The notes under the pieces are model-generated. The model searched no databases. It saw only the letters and a program-made list of their open reading frames with translations, and had not been told where the DNA came from. This document shows, piece by piece, positions 6,769 through 18,010 of a stretch of 64,000 nucleotides of DNA (its first letter is position 1; the number at the start of each line of letters is the position of its first letter). The stretch covers positions 310,001-374,000 of the forward strand of contig DATATM010000012.1 in assembly GCA_036268775.1 (NCBI GenBank). Direction: 5' to 3'. The position numbers and the translations under genes are program-made. Source of the DNA: DASZIT01 sp036268775. GTDB lineage: Bacteria > Actinomycetota > Acidimicrobiia > Acidimicrobiales > RAAP-2.

Positions 6769-8424
6769 ATGGCCCGACTGCGACTGGCCGCCTGCCAAAT
6801 CAATACCGTGGTCGGGGATCTCGAAGGCAACGCCGCCCGCATCCTCGCCGCCTTGGACTCCGCCGAGGCGTCCGGCGCCGACCTGGCCGTCTTCCCAGAG
6901 CTGACCGTCACCGGCTACCCGCCGGAGGACCTCTTGAGCCGTCCGGCCTTCGTGGCCGAGAACCGGGCCGTCTTCGACCGGATCGCCGGATCCACCCGGA
7001 GCTGTGTGGCGGTGATCGGCTTTGTGGACACCGATCCCGAAGGCCACCTCATCAACGCCGCCGGGGTGTGCGCCAACGGCGAGGTGCTCGGCCGCTACGG
7101 GAAGCGGCTGTTGCCCAATTACGGGGTCTTCGACGAGCAGCGCTGGTTCACCCCCGGCACCGACCCGCTGGCCACCCATCTGATCGCCGGGGTGCCGGTG
7201 GGGGTCACCGTCTGCGAGGACATCTGGTTCCCCGGCGGCCCGGCGGTGTCCTACGCCCGGGCCGGGGCCCGGTTGCTGGTCAACCTCAACGCCTCCCCCT
7301 ACTCCCAGGGGCGGTTGTCGGAGCGGCTCTCGATGCTGAAGGAGCGGGTGGCCGAGTCCGGCTGTGCCATCGCTTACGTCAACCAGATCGGCGGCCAGGA
7401 CGAGCTGGTGTTCGACGGTGCCTCGGTGGTGATGGCGGCAGACGGCAACCTGGAGGCGGCGGCGGCCCAGTTCCGGGAGGAGGTGCTGGTCGTCGACTTG
7501 GAGATCGGCGAGGACGGCACGGCTCCCCCGGCGGCGAGGAGCATTGCCCCGCGGCTCGATCCCGACGCCGAGGTCTACGAGGCGCTGGTCCTCGGGACCC
7601 GCGACTACGTGGCCAAGAACGGGTTCACCGACGCGGTGATCGGCCTGTCCGGCGGCATCGACTCCTCGCTGGTGGCGACCATCGCCGTCGACGCCCTCGG
7701 GGCCGGCAATGTGCACGGGGTGACCATGCCCTCCCGGTATTCGAGCGAAGGCTCGGTGGACGACGCCGTCACCTTGGCCGCCCATCTGGGGATCGACATC
7801 GCCACCGCCCCCATCGAGGACGCCCACCACACCCTCTCGGCGCTGCTGGCCCCGATGCTCGGATCCGAACCGGTGGGGCTGACCGACGAGAACCTCCAGT
7901 CCCGGATCCGGGGGGTGCTGTTGATGGCCCTCTCCAATGCCAATGACTGGATCGTGCTGACCACCGGCAACAAGAGCGAGATGGCCACCGGTTACTCCAC
8001 CCTCTACGGCGACTCCGCCGGTGGTTTCGCCGTCATCAAGGATGTGGAGAAGACGCTGGTCTACCGGCTCTGCCGCTACCGCAACCGGCAGGCCGGCTTC
8101 GACCTCATCCCCGAACCGGTCCTCACCAAGGCCCCCTCCGCGGAACTCCGGCCCGACCAGCGCGACGACGAGTCGCTGCCGCCCTATGAGGTCCTCGATC
8201 CGATCCTGGCCGGCTACGTGGAAGGTGACCGCTCGCCCGACGAGTTGGTGGCGGCCGGATTCGACCGACAGGCAGTCGAGCAAGTGGTGCGCCTGGTCGA
8301 CCGGGCCGAGTACAAGCGCCGCCAGATGCCCCCGGGGGTGCGCATCTCCCGCAAGGCGTTCGGCAAGGATCGTCGGATGCCCATCACCAACCAGTACCGC
8401 TCCGGGGCCACCCACGTCTCATGA
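6769..8424 (+). CDS. nadE: Glutamine-dependent NAD+ synthetase
   Basis: This enzyme amidates nicotinic acid adenine dinucleotide to NAD+ using glutamine-derived ammonia. The 551 residues hold an N-terminal nitrilase-fold glutaminase with the Glu (VFPELTVTGY), Lys (GRYGKRLLPNYGVFDEQRWF) and Cys (VTVCEDIWF) triad, then an ATP-pyrophosphatase synthetase domain with GLSGGIDSSL (about residue 290) and TTGNKSEMATGY. Length fits the compact fused form. The start is the ATG at 6769. The next gene overlaps the stop by 4 bases (ATGA), so translation is probably coupled. The neighbouring minus-strand glutamine synthetase makes its amide donor. Confidence 0.97.
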   Translation: MARLRLAACQINTVVGDLEGNAARILAALDSAEASGADLAVFPELTVTGYPPEDLLSRPAFVAENRAVFDRIAGSTRSCVAVIGFVDTDPEGHLINAAGVCANGEVLGRYGKRLLPNYGVFDEQRWFTPGTDPLATHLIAGVPVGVTVCEDIWFPGGPAVSYARAGARLLVNLNASPYSQGRLSERLSMLKERVAESGCAIAYVNQIGGQDELVFDGASVVMAADGNLEAAAAQFREEVLVVDLEIGEDGTAPPAARSIAPRLDPDAEVYEALVLGTRDYVAKNGFTDAVIGLSGGIDSSLVATIAVDALGAGNVHGVTMPSRYSSEGSVDDAVTLAAHLGIDIATAPIEDAHHTLSALLAPMLGSEPVGLTDENLQSRIRGVLLMALSNANDWIVLTTGNKSEMATGYSTLYGDSAGGFAVIKDVEKTLVYRLCRYRNRQAGFDLIPEPVLTKAPSAELRPDQRDDESLPPYEVLDPILAGYVEGDRSPDELVAAGFDRQAVEQVVRLVDRAEYKRRQMPPGVRISRKAFGKDRRMPITNQYRSGATHVS

Positions 8425-9098
8425 CCAACCCCCCCGGCGGCGAACGGCTGCCGCTGCCTCTGTCTGTCACCGCCACCCTGGTGGGGGGATACCGGTGGAT
8501 CGAGCACGCCCTCTATGAGGTGCTGGGTTCGTGGGTCACCGACATCCCGCTCCCCGGTGTCGCCGTCCACCTCGACGCCCAGAGCACCCGGCACGCCTGG
8601 CATGCCGAGCTGTGGGCCGACCGGTTGCCCGAGCTCCAGGGCGTCGATGCCGACGCCCTGACCCAGCCCCCCGATCCGGCCGCCTCCGTCCTCACCACCT
8701 TGGCCGGGAGCGCTCCGCTGCCGGGCACCCCGGTCACCGCCGGTTGGGCCTGGGACACCACCGATGACGACGGCGGCACCCCGGATCCCCCCGGGGCCCT
8801 CCCCCGGTTGGCCGGCCTCTACCGGGTGGTCCTGCCCCGGCTGGTGGTGAGCTACGAGCACCATCTCCGGATCGCCTCGGAGGTGACCGACGCCCCCCTG
8901 CTGCGGGCCTTGCGGCTGATCCTGGCCGACGAGATCGAGGACTGGCGGGCGGGGGAGCGGCTGGTCCAGCGCCTGGTGACCCGGCCCCACGACGTGGAAG
9001 CCGTCTACGCCTTCCAGCAGCGGCTGGAGCTGGCGGCGGTGGGATCGTCGTTGGCGTCGGGCCTGGTGAGGTTTCCGGCCGGCATCGGCTCCGGTTGA
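8421..9098 (+). CDS. Unknown protein, possible ferritin-like helical bundle
   Basis: I do not recognise a named family. The 225 residues begin with a helix containing GGYRWIEHALYEVLG, then HAWHAELWADRLPEL. After an acidic, proline-rich linker (about residues 95-130) come long helices with VVSYEHHLRIASEVTDAPLLRALRLILADEIEDW. The spaced Glu and His residues (EHHLR, DEIEDW) recall ferritin-like four-helix bundles, but I cannot confirm a metal site. No signal peptide is visible. The ATG overlaps the nadE stop by 4 bases, so it is made with NadE. Confidence 0.7.
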   Translation: MTNPPGGERLPLPLSVTATLVGGYRWIEHALYEVLGSWVTDIPLPGVAVHLDAQSTRHAWHAELWADRLPELQGVDADALTQPPDPAASVLTTLAGSAPLPGTPVTAGWAWDTTDDDGGTPDPPGALPRLAGLYRVVLPRLVVSYEHHLRIASEVTDAPLLRALRLILADEIEDWRAGERLVQRLVTRPHDVEAVYAFQQRLELAAVGSSLASGLVRFPAGIGSG

Positions 9099-9358
9099 TC
9101 GGCAGGGGTCCCCACCAGGCCAGGCCCCTCCCGAGGCCACCGGCCAAGGGGGGCTCCGGGCACCGGCGAGGGCCCAAGATGGGCCGTATGCAGGGCCTGC
9201 TGCTCGGGGGGCTTGACGCGTCCGGTAAACTTCGAGGGCAGCGACAGTTGCACCCGAGAGCGTCAGACCTAATCGAGCGAGCACCGAGAGGTGTGGATGG
9301 CGCGGATGCGCTCCGGTTAGATCGGCGGCCCCCACGACGTTGGGGAGAACGAAGGACC

Positions 9359-10303
9359 GTGAAGTTGGCAAAGGAGCGCCTCGAAAGAGACGACGAAGAC
9401 CTGGTGCGACTGTACCTGACCGATATCGGTCAGTACCCGTTGTTGACCAAGGACGACGAAGTCCGCCTGGCCCAGGCAATCGAGGCGGGCCGGGAGTCGG
9501 ACGCCACGCTGGCCACCGCACCCAAGGGCCTCACCCCGGCCAAGCGCCGCGAGTTGCGACGCACCACCCTCCAGGGGGAGCAAGCCCAGCAGACCTTCGT
9601 CCAGTCCAACCTCCGGCTGGTCGTCTCCATCGCCAAGAAGTACCAGGCCTCCGGCCTTCCCCTCCTCGACCTCATCCAGGAGGGCAACCTCGGCCTGATG
9701 CACGCGGTCGAGAAGTTCGACTGGCGCAAGGGCTTCAAGTTCTCCACTTACGCCACCTGGTGGATCCGCCAGGCCATCACCCGGGGCATCGCCAATACCG
9801 GACGGACGATCCGTCTACCCGTCCACGCCGGCGACACCCTGGCCCGGGTCCAGAAGGCCCAGGCCCGTCTTGAGCTCAAGTACGGCCGGCCGGCCACCTT
9901 GGCCGAGCTCGGCGCCGAGGTCGAGATGCCGGAGGACAAGCTGGTGGAGGCCCTCCGCTTCCGAGCCGAGCCCCTCTCGTTGTCCGAGCCCCTCCGGGAG
10001 GACGGCGACGCCGAACTGGGTGACGTGGTCGAGGACCGGTCAGCCGAGTCGCCGTTCGAAGTGGCGGCGGTGTCCTTACTTCCCGACGAGATCGGCCGGC
10101 TGCTGTCCCCCCTCGACGAGCGTGAGCGGGAGATCCTCCGGCTCCGGTTCGGCCTCGACCGGGGCGAGCCCCGCACCCTCGAGGAAGTCGGCGAGCACTT
10201 CAACCTGACCCGGGAGCGGATCCGCCAGATCGAGGCCCGGGCCATGTCGAAGCTGCGCCATCCGTCGTCGGATACCGGCGCCCGGGATCTGCTCACCGTC
10301 TGA
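9359..10303 (+). CDS. RNA polymerase sigma-70 family factor, primary-like (group 1/2)
   Basis: The 314-residue factor has region 1.2 (LVRLYLTDIGQYPLLTKDDE), region 2 (NLRLVVSIAKKYQ, then LIQEGNLGLMHAVEKFD, FSTYATWWIRQAITRGIA), region 3 and a region 4 helix-turn-helix (TLEEVGEHFNLTRERIRQIEARA). This matches HrdB/SigA/SigB-type factors that read -10/-35 promoters. It lacks the long N-terminal region 1.1, so it may be a group 2 paralogue. The GTG at 9359 starts just before region 1.2, with GGGGAG 11 bases upstream; the open frame extends to 9095 but that part has no sigma features. About 260 bases separate it from the preceding gene. Confidence 0.93.
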   Translation: MKLAKERLERDDEDLVRLYLTDIGQYPLLTKDDEVRLAQAIEAGRESDATLATAPKGLTPAKRRELRRTTLQGEQAQQTFVQSNLRLVVSIAKKYQASGLPLLDLIQEGNLGLMHAVEKFDWRKGFKFSTYATWWIRQAITRGIANTGRTIRLPVHAGDTLARVQKAQARLELKYGRPATLAELGAEVEMPEDKLVEALRFRAEPLSLSEPLREDGDAELGDVVEDRSAESPFEVAAVSLLPDEIGRLLSPLDEREREILRLRFGLDRGEPRTLEEVGEHFNLTRERIRQIEARAMSKLRHPSSDTGARDLLTV

Positions 10304-10379
10304 GCCTGCCGATCCCGCCGATCCCAGGCGGCTGCAGTCGAGAGGACAACGGCGCATCGAGGGGGTACGCTCCTCAGTT

Positions 10380-10454
10380 ATGAAGAAGCTGATCATTCTC
10401 GCCGTGCTGGTTGCCCTGGGTGTCGTCGCCGCCAAGCGGCTCCGTCCTTCCTGA
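10380..10454 (+). CDS. 24-residue membrane micropeptide, DLW-39-like N-terminus
   Basis: An ATG at 10380 opens a 24-residue peptide, MKKLIILAVLVALGVVAAKR then LRPS. It has a basic N-terminus, one hydrophobic span of about 16 residues and a basic end. The start resembles the actinobacterial DLW-39 small proteins, but it lacks their charged tail with the DLW motif, so it may be a shortened relative. It lies 76 bases after the sigma factor and is followed 39 bases later by a hairpin that fits a terminator. It is too short for usual gene callers; expression is unproven. Confidence 0.55.
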   Translation: MKKLIILAVLVALGVVAAKRLRPS

Positions 10455-10493
10455 GCCACCGGCGCTGAGCCTCGGCTCACGACACATAGAGCT

Positions 10494-10510
10494 TCCCGTC
10501 TCGGACGGGA
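10494..10510 (+). terminator. Hairpin after sigma factor/micropeptide
   Basis: A 7-base perfect stem, TCCCGTC and GACGGGA, encloses a TCG loop. It lies 39 bases after the micropeptide stop and between convergent genes. There is no long T run, which is common for GC-rich actinobacterial terminators. Confidence 0.55.
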
Positions 10511-10525
10511 TTGCTGGGGGACCCG

Positions 10526-11314
10526 TCAGCTACGGGGTCGGCGGGCGATCCGCCAGGCCACCAATGCCCCGACGGTGGCGGCCGCCGTCGCCCCGGCCAC
10601 CATGGCCGTGGCCGGAAGGCTGGGCACGCTCACCCGATCCCGCAGTCGCACCGGCTTGGTGAACTGCATGATCTCCCAATCCCGCTCATGGGCCGCCTTG
10701 GCCAGCACCCGGTCGGGGTTCACCGCCACCGGGTGTCCGACCGCCTCCAGCATGGGCAGGTCGGTATAGGAGTCCGAGTAGGCCCACGACTGGAGCAGGT
10801 CGATGCCTTCCTTCTCGGCCAGGACGGTCATCGCCTCCGCCTTGAACGGACCGTAGGCGTAGAAGGCCATCTCCCCCGCATATCGGCCGTCCTCGTCCAC
10901 CACCGCCCGGGTGGCGATGCACCCGTCGACGCCGAGGTGCTCGGCCAACGGCTGGACGATCTCCTCCGGTGACGCCGACACCAGGTAGACCTTGTGGCCG
11001 GCCGCCCGGTGGGCCTCGATGAGGTCGAGAGCCTCGGCATAGATGATCGGCTCCACCGTCTCTTCCAGCGCTTCTCGGACGATGTCCCGGATCTGTTGCT
11101 GGTTCCACCCCTTGGTGAGAGTCAGCATCGACTCCCGCACCCGGGCCAGCTTCTGTTCGCTGGCCCCGAGGTGGAGGTAGATGATCTGGGAGACCAGCGC
11201 CCGGAGGATGAGCCGGCGGTTGATCAGGCCGCCGCGGTAGAAGGGTCGCCCGAAGGCGGCGATCGACGCCTTGGCGATGACCGTCTTGTCCAGGTCGAAG
11301 AAGGCGCCCTTCAA
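10526..11314 (-). CDS. HAD-superfamily subclass IB phosphatase, membrane-tailed
   Basis: The protein has the four HAD motifs: FFDLDKTV (Asp7 nucleophile, Asp9), VSASPEE, Lys in PFKAEA, and YSDSYTDLPML. The helical cap between motifs I and II fits SerB/HAD-IB enzymes, which act on small phosphate esters such as phosphoserine or lysophospholipids. A C-terminal segment, ATAMVAGATAAATVGALVAW, is hydrophobic and followed by RIARR, so the enzyme may be tethered to the membrane. Length is 262 residues. The next gene on the strand, a TrkA-type protein, ends 4 bases before the HAD start, so they may share a transcript. The substrate is unknown. Confidence 0.88.
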   Translation of the reverse strand: MKGAFFDLDKTVIAKASIAAFGRPFYRGGLINRRLILRALVSQIIYLHLGASEQKLARVRESMLTLTKGWNQQQIRDIVREALEETVEPIIYAEALDLIEAHRAAGHKVYLVSASPEEIVQPLAEHLGVDGCIATRAVVDEDGRYAGEMAFYAYGPFKAEAMTVLAEKEGIDLLQSWAYSDSYTDLPMLEAVGHPVAVNPDRVLAKAAHERDWEIMQFTKPVRLRDRVSVPSLPATAMVAGATAAATVGALVAWRIARRPRS

Positions 11315-11318
11315 GCTG

Positions 11319-11981
11319 TCAGTGCCCCACGAGCAGTTGCCGGACGTCGTCCTCGGCCTCGGCGGTCACCAACACCAGCACCTCGTCCCCCGCCGCCAGC
11401 CGGGTGTCGCCCCGGGGCACGATGAGCCGGTCGTCGCGCACCACCGCCACCACCGTCGCCTCCCGGGGAACGCCGAGGTCGACCAGTGTGGTCCCGCCGG
11501 CGGGGGAATCTTCCGCCAGGGTGACTTCCACCAGGTGGGCGCTCCCGCCTTCGAACCGGAGCAGGCGGACCAGTGACCCGACGGAGACGGCTTCTTCCAC
11601 CAGGGCGGTGAGGAGTTGAGGAGTCGACACCGAGACGTCCACCCCCCAGCTCTCGGTGAACAGCCACTGATTCTTCGGATGGTTGACCCGGGCCACCACC
11701 CGGGGGACCGCGAACTCCTGTTTGGCCAGTAGGGAGACGACCAGGTTGTCCTCGTCGTCGCCGGTGGCCGCCACCACCACGTCGACGGTGGCGAGCCCGG
11801 CAGCGTCCAGCGACGACACCTCGCAGGCGTCGGCCACCACCCAGGTGACGTCGAGGCTGTCCCGGATCCGGGCGACCAGATCGTGGTCCTTGTCGATGAG
11901 GAGGACGTCGTGCCCTCCGTCGTGGAGGTCCGAGGCGATGGCGGTGCCCACGCTGCCGGCTCCGGCGATGGCCACTTTCAT
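11319..11981 (-). CDS. TrkA-type K+ transport regulator (RCK domain), second of pair
   Basis: The 220-residue protein has an RCK_N Rossmann domain with GAGSVGTAIASDL (about residues 7-19), an acidic ribose-binding end (LLIDKDHDL) and NHPKNQWLF, then an RCK_C domain from about residue 135. Such soluble proteins bind nucleotides and gate K+ uptake systems. It is the second of two tandem TrkA-like genes: its start overlaps the stop of the upstream one by 4 bases. The pair is divergent from a KimA-like K+/amino-acid permease, so a shared K+ role is likely. No TrkH/Ktr channel gene is in the window. Confidence 0.92.
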   Translation of the reverse strand: MKVAIAGAGSVGTAIASDLHDGGHDVLLIDKDHDLVARIRDSLDVTWVVADACEVSSLDAAGLATVDVVVAATGDDEDNLVVSLLAKQEFAVPRVVARVNHPKNQWLFTESWGVDVSVSTPQLLTALVEEAVSVGSLVRLLRFEGGSAHLVEVTLAEDSPAGGTTLVDLGVPREATVVAVVRDDRLIVPRGDTRLAAGDEVLVLVTAEAEDDVRQLLVGH

Positions 11982-12736
11982 GACGCTCCGTCCTGGTTGT
12001 CCTGGTCGAGATCGACCACCGGCACCGGGATGCCGGCGATGACCCTCACCGGGTTGTCGTCATCCCCCCGGGAACTCCGGGGGGAGGCGAACCGCGCCTC
12101 GAAGGCAGCCTTGCCGGTATCGGAGACAACGAAGTGGAGCACATCGCCATCTTGGCCGACCAGGTCGTCGATATCGAGGCGGGCCACCCCGGCGCGGGTC
12201 ACCGACACCAGGACGACCTCGCCGGGGACGTTGAGGTCGGCCAGCCGCTTGCCGGCGAACTTCTCGTGGAGCTGGCGCTCCACCAGGGTCAGGGTCCCGG
12301 TCGGGTCGGTCCACTCCACCTCCCCCTCGCCGGGGACCAGCCGCCGCCGCACCTGGTCGATGGTCCACGACACGGTGGCGACGGTTGGAATCCCGAGGCG
12401 CAGGTAGATCTGGGCCCGGCGCGGGTCGTAGATGCGAGCCACCACGTTGGGGATCTCGTAGGTCTCCCGGGCGATGCGGGCGGTGAGGATGTTGGAGTTG
12501 TCACCGCTGGTCACCGCAGCCAGCGATTCCGCCTTCGGGGCGCCCGCCTGGTCGAGGGTGTCGCGGTCGAACCCGGAGCCGACCAGCAGGGTTCCCGGCC
12601 AGTCAGGGGGCAGCCGACGGAACGCCTTGGCGTTGCGATCGATCACCGACACCGAGTGCCCTTCCTCCAACAGGCCGATGGCCAACCCCGAACCGACCCG
12701 ACCACATCCAACCACGATCACGTGCACCCGGACCAT
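11978..12736 (-). CDS. TrkA-type K+ transport regulator (RCK domain), first of pair
   Basis: The protein of 252 residues has RCK_N (VIVVGCGRVGSGLAIGLLEEG, then SVIDRN) and RCK_C with a TLTLVERQL... block and C-terminal DLVGQDGDVLHFVV. The ATG at 12736 was chosen because the nucleotide fold begins four residues later; the open frame continues upstream for 1.8 kb but only as an antisense of the permease gene. No strong ribosome binding site is visible. The last 25 residues are acidic and unlike typical TrkA. It probably forms a hetero-pair with the next gene. Confidence 0.92.
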   Translation of the reverse strand: MVRVHVIVVGCGRVGSGLAIGLLEEGHSVSVIDRNAKAFRRLPPDWPGTLLVGSGFDRDTLDQAGAPKAESLAAVTSGDNSNILTARIARETYEIPNVVARIYDPRRAQIYLRLGIPTVATVSWTIDQVRRRLVPGEGEVEWTDPTGTLTLVERQLHEKFAGKRLADLNVPGEVVLVSVTRAGVARLDIDDLVGQDGDVLHFVVSDTGKAAFEARFASPRSSRGDDDNPVRVIAGIPVPVVDLDQDNQDGAS

Positions 12737-12841
12737 GCAACACGCCCGAAGGGGAGATGACAACTCAGGAGGGTCCGTCGAGGGCGGAACCGGGGGGAAC
12801 CCGCGCCCGGCCGCCCGCACTTCCCGTGTTTTACTGAGTGG

Positions 12842-15325
12842 GTGGACGCTCCCGGCACCGGCGATTTGGGGGCGGTGGCCGCCCCGGAGGGGGATGCCGC
12901 ACCCGCCCCACCGCCCGGCCCGGTCCAGGCCCGGTCCCGGCCGACGGCCACTCCCACCATCGCCATCGACGTCCCCGAAACGCTCCGCTACCGGCTGAAG
13001 AACACCCTCCTCGGTCCTCCGCTGGTCAACGAGCAGCTCAGCTCGGAACGGCTGAGCCGCCCCAGCGCCCTCGGGGTCCTCGCCCCCGACTGCATCTCGT
13101 CGTCGGCCTACGGGACCGAGCAGATGCTCACCCAGCTGGTGCCGTTCGTGGGACTCGCCGCCTTCACCCTGGTCGTCCCCATCACCTTCGCCATCCTCGG
13201 CGTGCTGTTCTTCGTCACCCTGTCGTACCTCGAGGTCATCCAGCTCTACACCAAGGCCGGCGGGGCCTATGTGGTGGCCCGGGAGAACTTCGGCGCCAAC
13301 ATCGCCCAGGTGGCGGCCGTCGCCCTCCTCATCGACTACACGGTGACAGTGGCGGTTCAGTCGGCGGCCGGGACCGCCGCCCTCTCCAGCGCCTTCCCGG
13401 GGCTGGTCCCCTATACCGTCCCCATCACCATCGGGGTGGTGGTCCTGTTGCTCTACGGCAACCTGCGGGGCATCAAGGAGGCGGGCAAGTTCTTCGCCTT
13501 CCCCACCTACTTCTTCATCCTCAGCCTGGCCACCGTGGTCATCGTCGGCTATATCCGGGAGGTCACCGGGACCCTCCACGTCCACAGCGTCCAGCACGTC
13601 GGCACCCTCCCCATCGGCCACTCGGGATCGGGGCTCCTCTACGGGGCGTCGTTCATCATCATCCTCCGGTCGTTCGCCAACGGCGGCTCGTCGTTGACCG
13701 GGCTGGAGGCCATCTCCAACGGGGTGGGCGCCTTCCGCCGGCCGGCCTCCCGCAACGCCCGTCAGGTGCTGGTGGTGATGAGCAGCGTGCTGGCCTTCCT
13801 GGTCCTCGGGGTTACCCTGATCGCCCACTGGACCCATGCGGTGCCCTACGCCGCCGGCTCCCCGACGGTCGTCTCCCAGGAGGTGGGCTACGTCCTCGGA
13901 TCCGGTCCGGTGGGCCGGGTCCTCTTCTACGTGGTCCAGTTCGCCACCGTCCTGATCCTCTACACCGGGGCGAACACCAGCTTCAACGGCTTCCCGTTCC
14001 TGGCCAGCTTCGTGGCCGAGGACTCGTTCCTCCCCCGGCAGCTGACCCGTCGCGGCCACCGGCTGGTCTTCTCCAACGGGATCATCGTCCTCACCGTGGT
14101 GGCGGTGGCGCTGTTGTTGGTGACCCGGGCCAAGGTCAACAATCTGGTCGCCCTCTATGCCATCGGGGTGTTCACCGGCTTCGCCATGGCCGGGGCGGGG
14201 ATGGTCAAGCACCATCTCGACGCCAAGGGCCCCCACTGGCGCCGGAGTGTGGCCGTCAACGGGTTCTCCGCCTTCCTCACTGCCGTCATCGTCCTCATCT
14301 TCGCCACCGTGAAGTTCAAGGAAGGGGCGTGGGTGGTGGTGGTAGCCGGACCCCTGATGTTCTGGGGATTGATCCGCCTCCATCGTCAGTACGTCGACGA
14401 GGAGCATCAACTCGAAGAGGGCGCTCCGGAGGCGGCCGAAGCCGCGGTCCTCAACCGGCACGTGGTGGTGGTGTTGGTCGACCGGTTGGACATGGCGACG
14501 GCCCGGGCCCTCCAGTACGCCCGGACCCTCCACCCCGATGAGATCCGGGCGGTGCACTTTCTCCTCGACGCCCGGGAGGCCGCCGCCCTGGAGGCGGAGT
14601 GGAGCCGGCTGGGGCTGACCCGGCTCCCGCTCGACGTGATCGAGTGCGAGGACCGGCGGCTCACCCGCGCCGCCCTGGAGTTGGCGGCGGAGGCGGTGGC
14701 CGACAACAACACCGAACTGACCATGCTGTTACCCCGGCGGGGCTTCGAAGCCGGCTGGCACCGACTCCTCCACGACGGCACCGCCGACCGCATCGCCGCC
14801 TCCGTCAGCCAGCTCCCCCATGTCAATGTCAGCGTGGTGCCGTACCAGCTGACCGGTGGATGGCTGTCCCGGCGGCGGGAGTGGCGGAGGAAGGGACCAG
14901 TTCCGACCGAGACGGGGGCCGACGCCAGCGCCCGGGCGACCAAGGCCACCGCCCGGGCCGGTCAACGGCTGGCCGAGCGGGAGGCGGCCAAGCCGTCGTT
15001 CGATCGGGCCGCCTTCGGTGAGCGGGGACGGGGGACCATCCCGATCGGGGAGGCGCAGTGGCGAAACCGGGTCCGGGTGGCCGGGAAGATCCGGTCGGTG
15101 CGGGTGCAGCCCCGGGCCGGGACCTCCAACCTCGAGTGCGTGCTGGCCGACGGCAGCGGGAAGATCCTCCTGGTCTTCCAAGGCCGGCGGCGAATTCCCG
15201 GGGTGCAGCCCGGGGCTCGGCTGGTGGTGGAGGGAATGGTGGGGGATTGGGGCCACCACCAGGCAATTCTCAATCCCGACTACGAACTGATTGCCGGCCC
15301 CGACGCCGACGAAGACTCGCCCTGA
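12842..15325 (+). CDS. APC-superfamily permease, KimA-like, with C-terminal OB-fold
   Basis: The 827-residue protein has a disordered Pro/Ala-rich start, then about 12 membrane spans (residues about 75-520) with APC features such as SSSAYGTEQML and YTKAGGAYVVARENFG. A cytoplasmic USP-like domain begins at NRHVVVVLVDRLDMATARAL (about 540-675). This layout matches KimA/YdaO high-affinity K+ importers, which respond to c-di-AMP. After a basic linker an OB-fold segment (about 727-820, VRVAGKIRSVRVQPRAG... and LVVEGMVGDWG) is added, which I do not know from KimA. Two TrkA genes lie divergently 105 bases away. An amino-acid substrate remains possible. Start is a GTG. Confidence 0.85.
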   Translation: MDAPGTGDLGAVAAPEGDAAPAPPPGPVQARSRPTATPTIAIDVPETLRYRLKNTLLGPPLVNEQLSSERLSRPSALGVLAPDCISSSAYGTEQMLTQLVPFVGLAAFTLVVPITFAILGVLFFVTLSYLEVIQLYTKAGGAYVVARENFGANIAQVAAVALLIDYTVTVAVQSAAGTAALSSAFPGLVPYTVPITIGVVVLLLYGNLRGIKEAGKFFAFPTYFFILSLATVVIVGYIREVTGTLHVHSVQHVGTLPIGHSGSGLLYGASFIIILRSFANGGSSLTGLEAISNGVGAFRRPASRNARQVLVVMSSVLAFLVLGVTLIAHWTHAVPYAAGSPTVVSQEVGYVLGSGPVGRVLFYVVQFATVLILYTGANTSFNGFPFLASFVAEDSFLPRQLTRRGHRLVFSNGIIVLTVVAVALLLVTRAKVNNLVALYAIGVFTGFAMAGAGMVKHHLDAKGPHWRRSVAVNGFSAFLTAVIVLIFATVKFKEGAWVVVVAGPLMFWGLIRLHRQYVDEEHQLEEGAPEAAEAAVLNRHVVVVLVDRLDMATARALQYARTLHPDEIRAVHFLLDAREAAALEAEWSRLGLTRLPLDVIECEDRRLTRAALELAAEAVADNNTELTMLLPRRGFEAGWHRLLHDGTADRIAASVSQLPHVNVSVVPYQLTGGWLSRRREWRRKGPVPTETGADASARATKATARAGQRLAEREAAKPSFDRAAFGERGRGTIPIGEAQWRNRVRVAGKIRSVRVQPRAGTSNLECVLADGSGKILLVFQGRRRIPGVQPGARLVVEGMVGDWGHHQAILNPDYELIAGPDADEDSP

Positions 15326-15338
15326 TCCGGCGAGTCTT
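15312..15338 (+). terminator. Strong hairpin at the permease stop codon
   Basis: A 10-base perfect inverted repeat, AAGACTCGCC and GGCGAGTCTT, encloses 7 bases that contain the permease TGA. It ends with TCTT and is followed by 200 bases without a gene, so it fits an intrinsic terminator that overlaps the stop codon. Confidence 0.7.
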
Positions 15339-15545
15339 GCCTTGGAGGCCCATTTGTCGGTAGCTTCTGCCCGCATTGCCGGTACGACACGCGCTCTGGG
15401 TGTTCTCCGGTGCCGGGCCCTGGCTGTGGCCTCGTCAAGGGGAGGAAACCCAACCTTCGGCGAATTGTCGCGGCGCTAGGCGTCCGGACCAGTTCATTCA
15501 CCCGGCCTCAACTAAACCTCGTTGCAATCGAAGGGAGCACCACCG

Positions 15546-17927
<2,382 letters not shown>

Positions 17928-18010
17928 GCTCGCCGCCGGGCTCGCTACCCTGACCGCGGGGGGTGGGGTTGACAGCGGGTGACCGCACAGTTCACCCTGT
18001 GGCGACTGCT

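Noticed and set aside
9213..9231. Promoter TTGACG ... TAAACT before the sigma factor
   Set aside because: The two boxes are only 7 bases apart, so they cannot form a standard promoter together.
12737..14557. Long upstream extension of the first TrkA-like protein
   Set aside because: The extra 600 residues are antisense of the permease and contain His/Gly/Glu-rich nonsense; the RCK fold starts at 12736.
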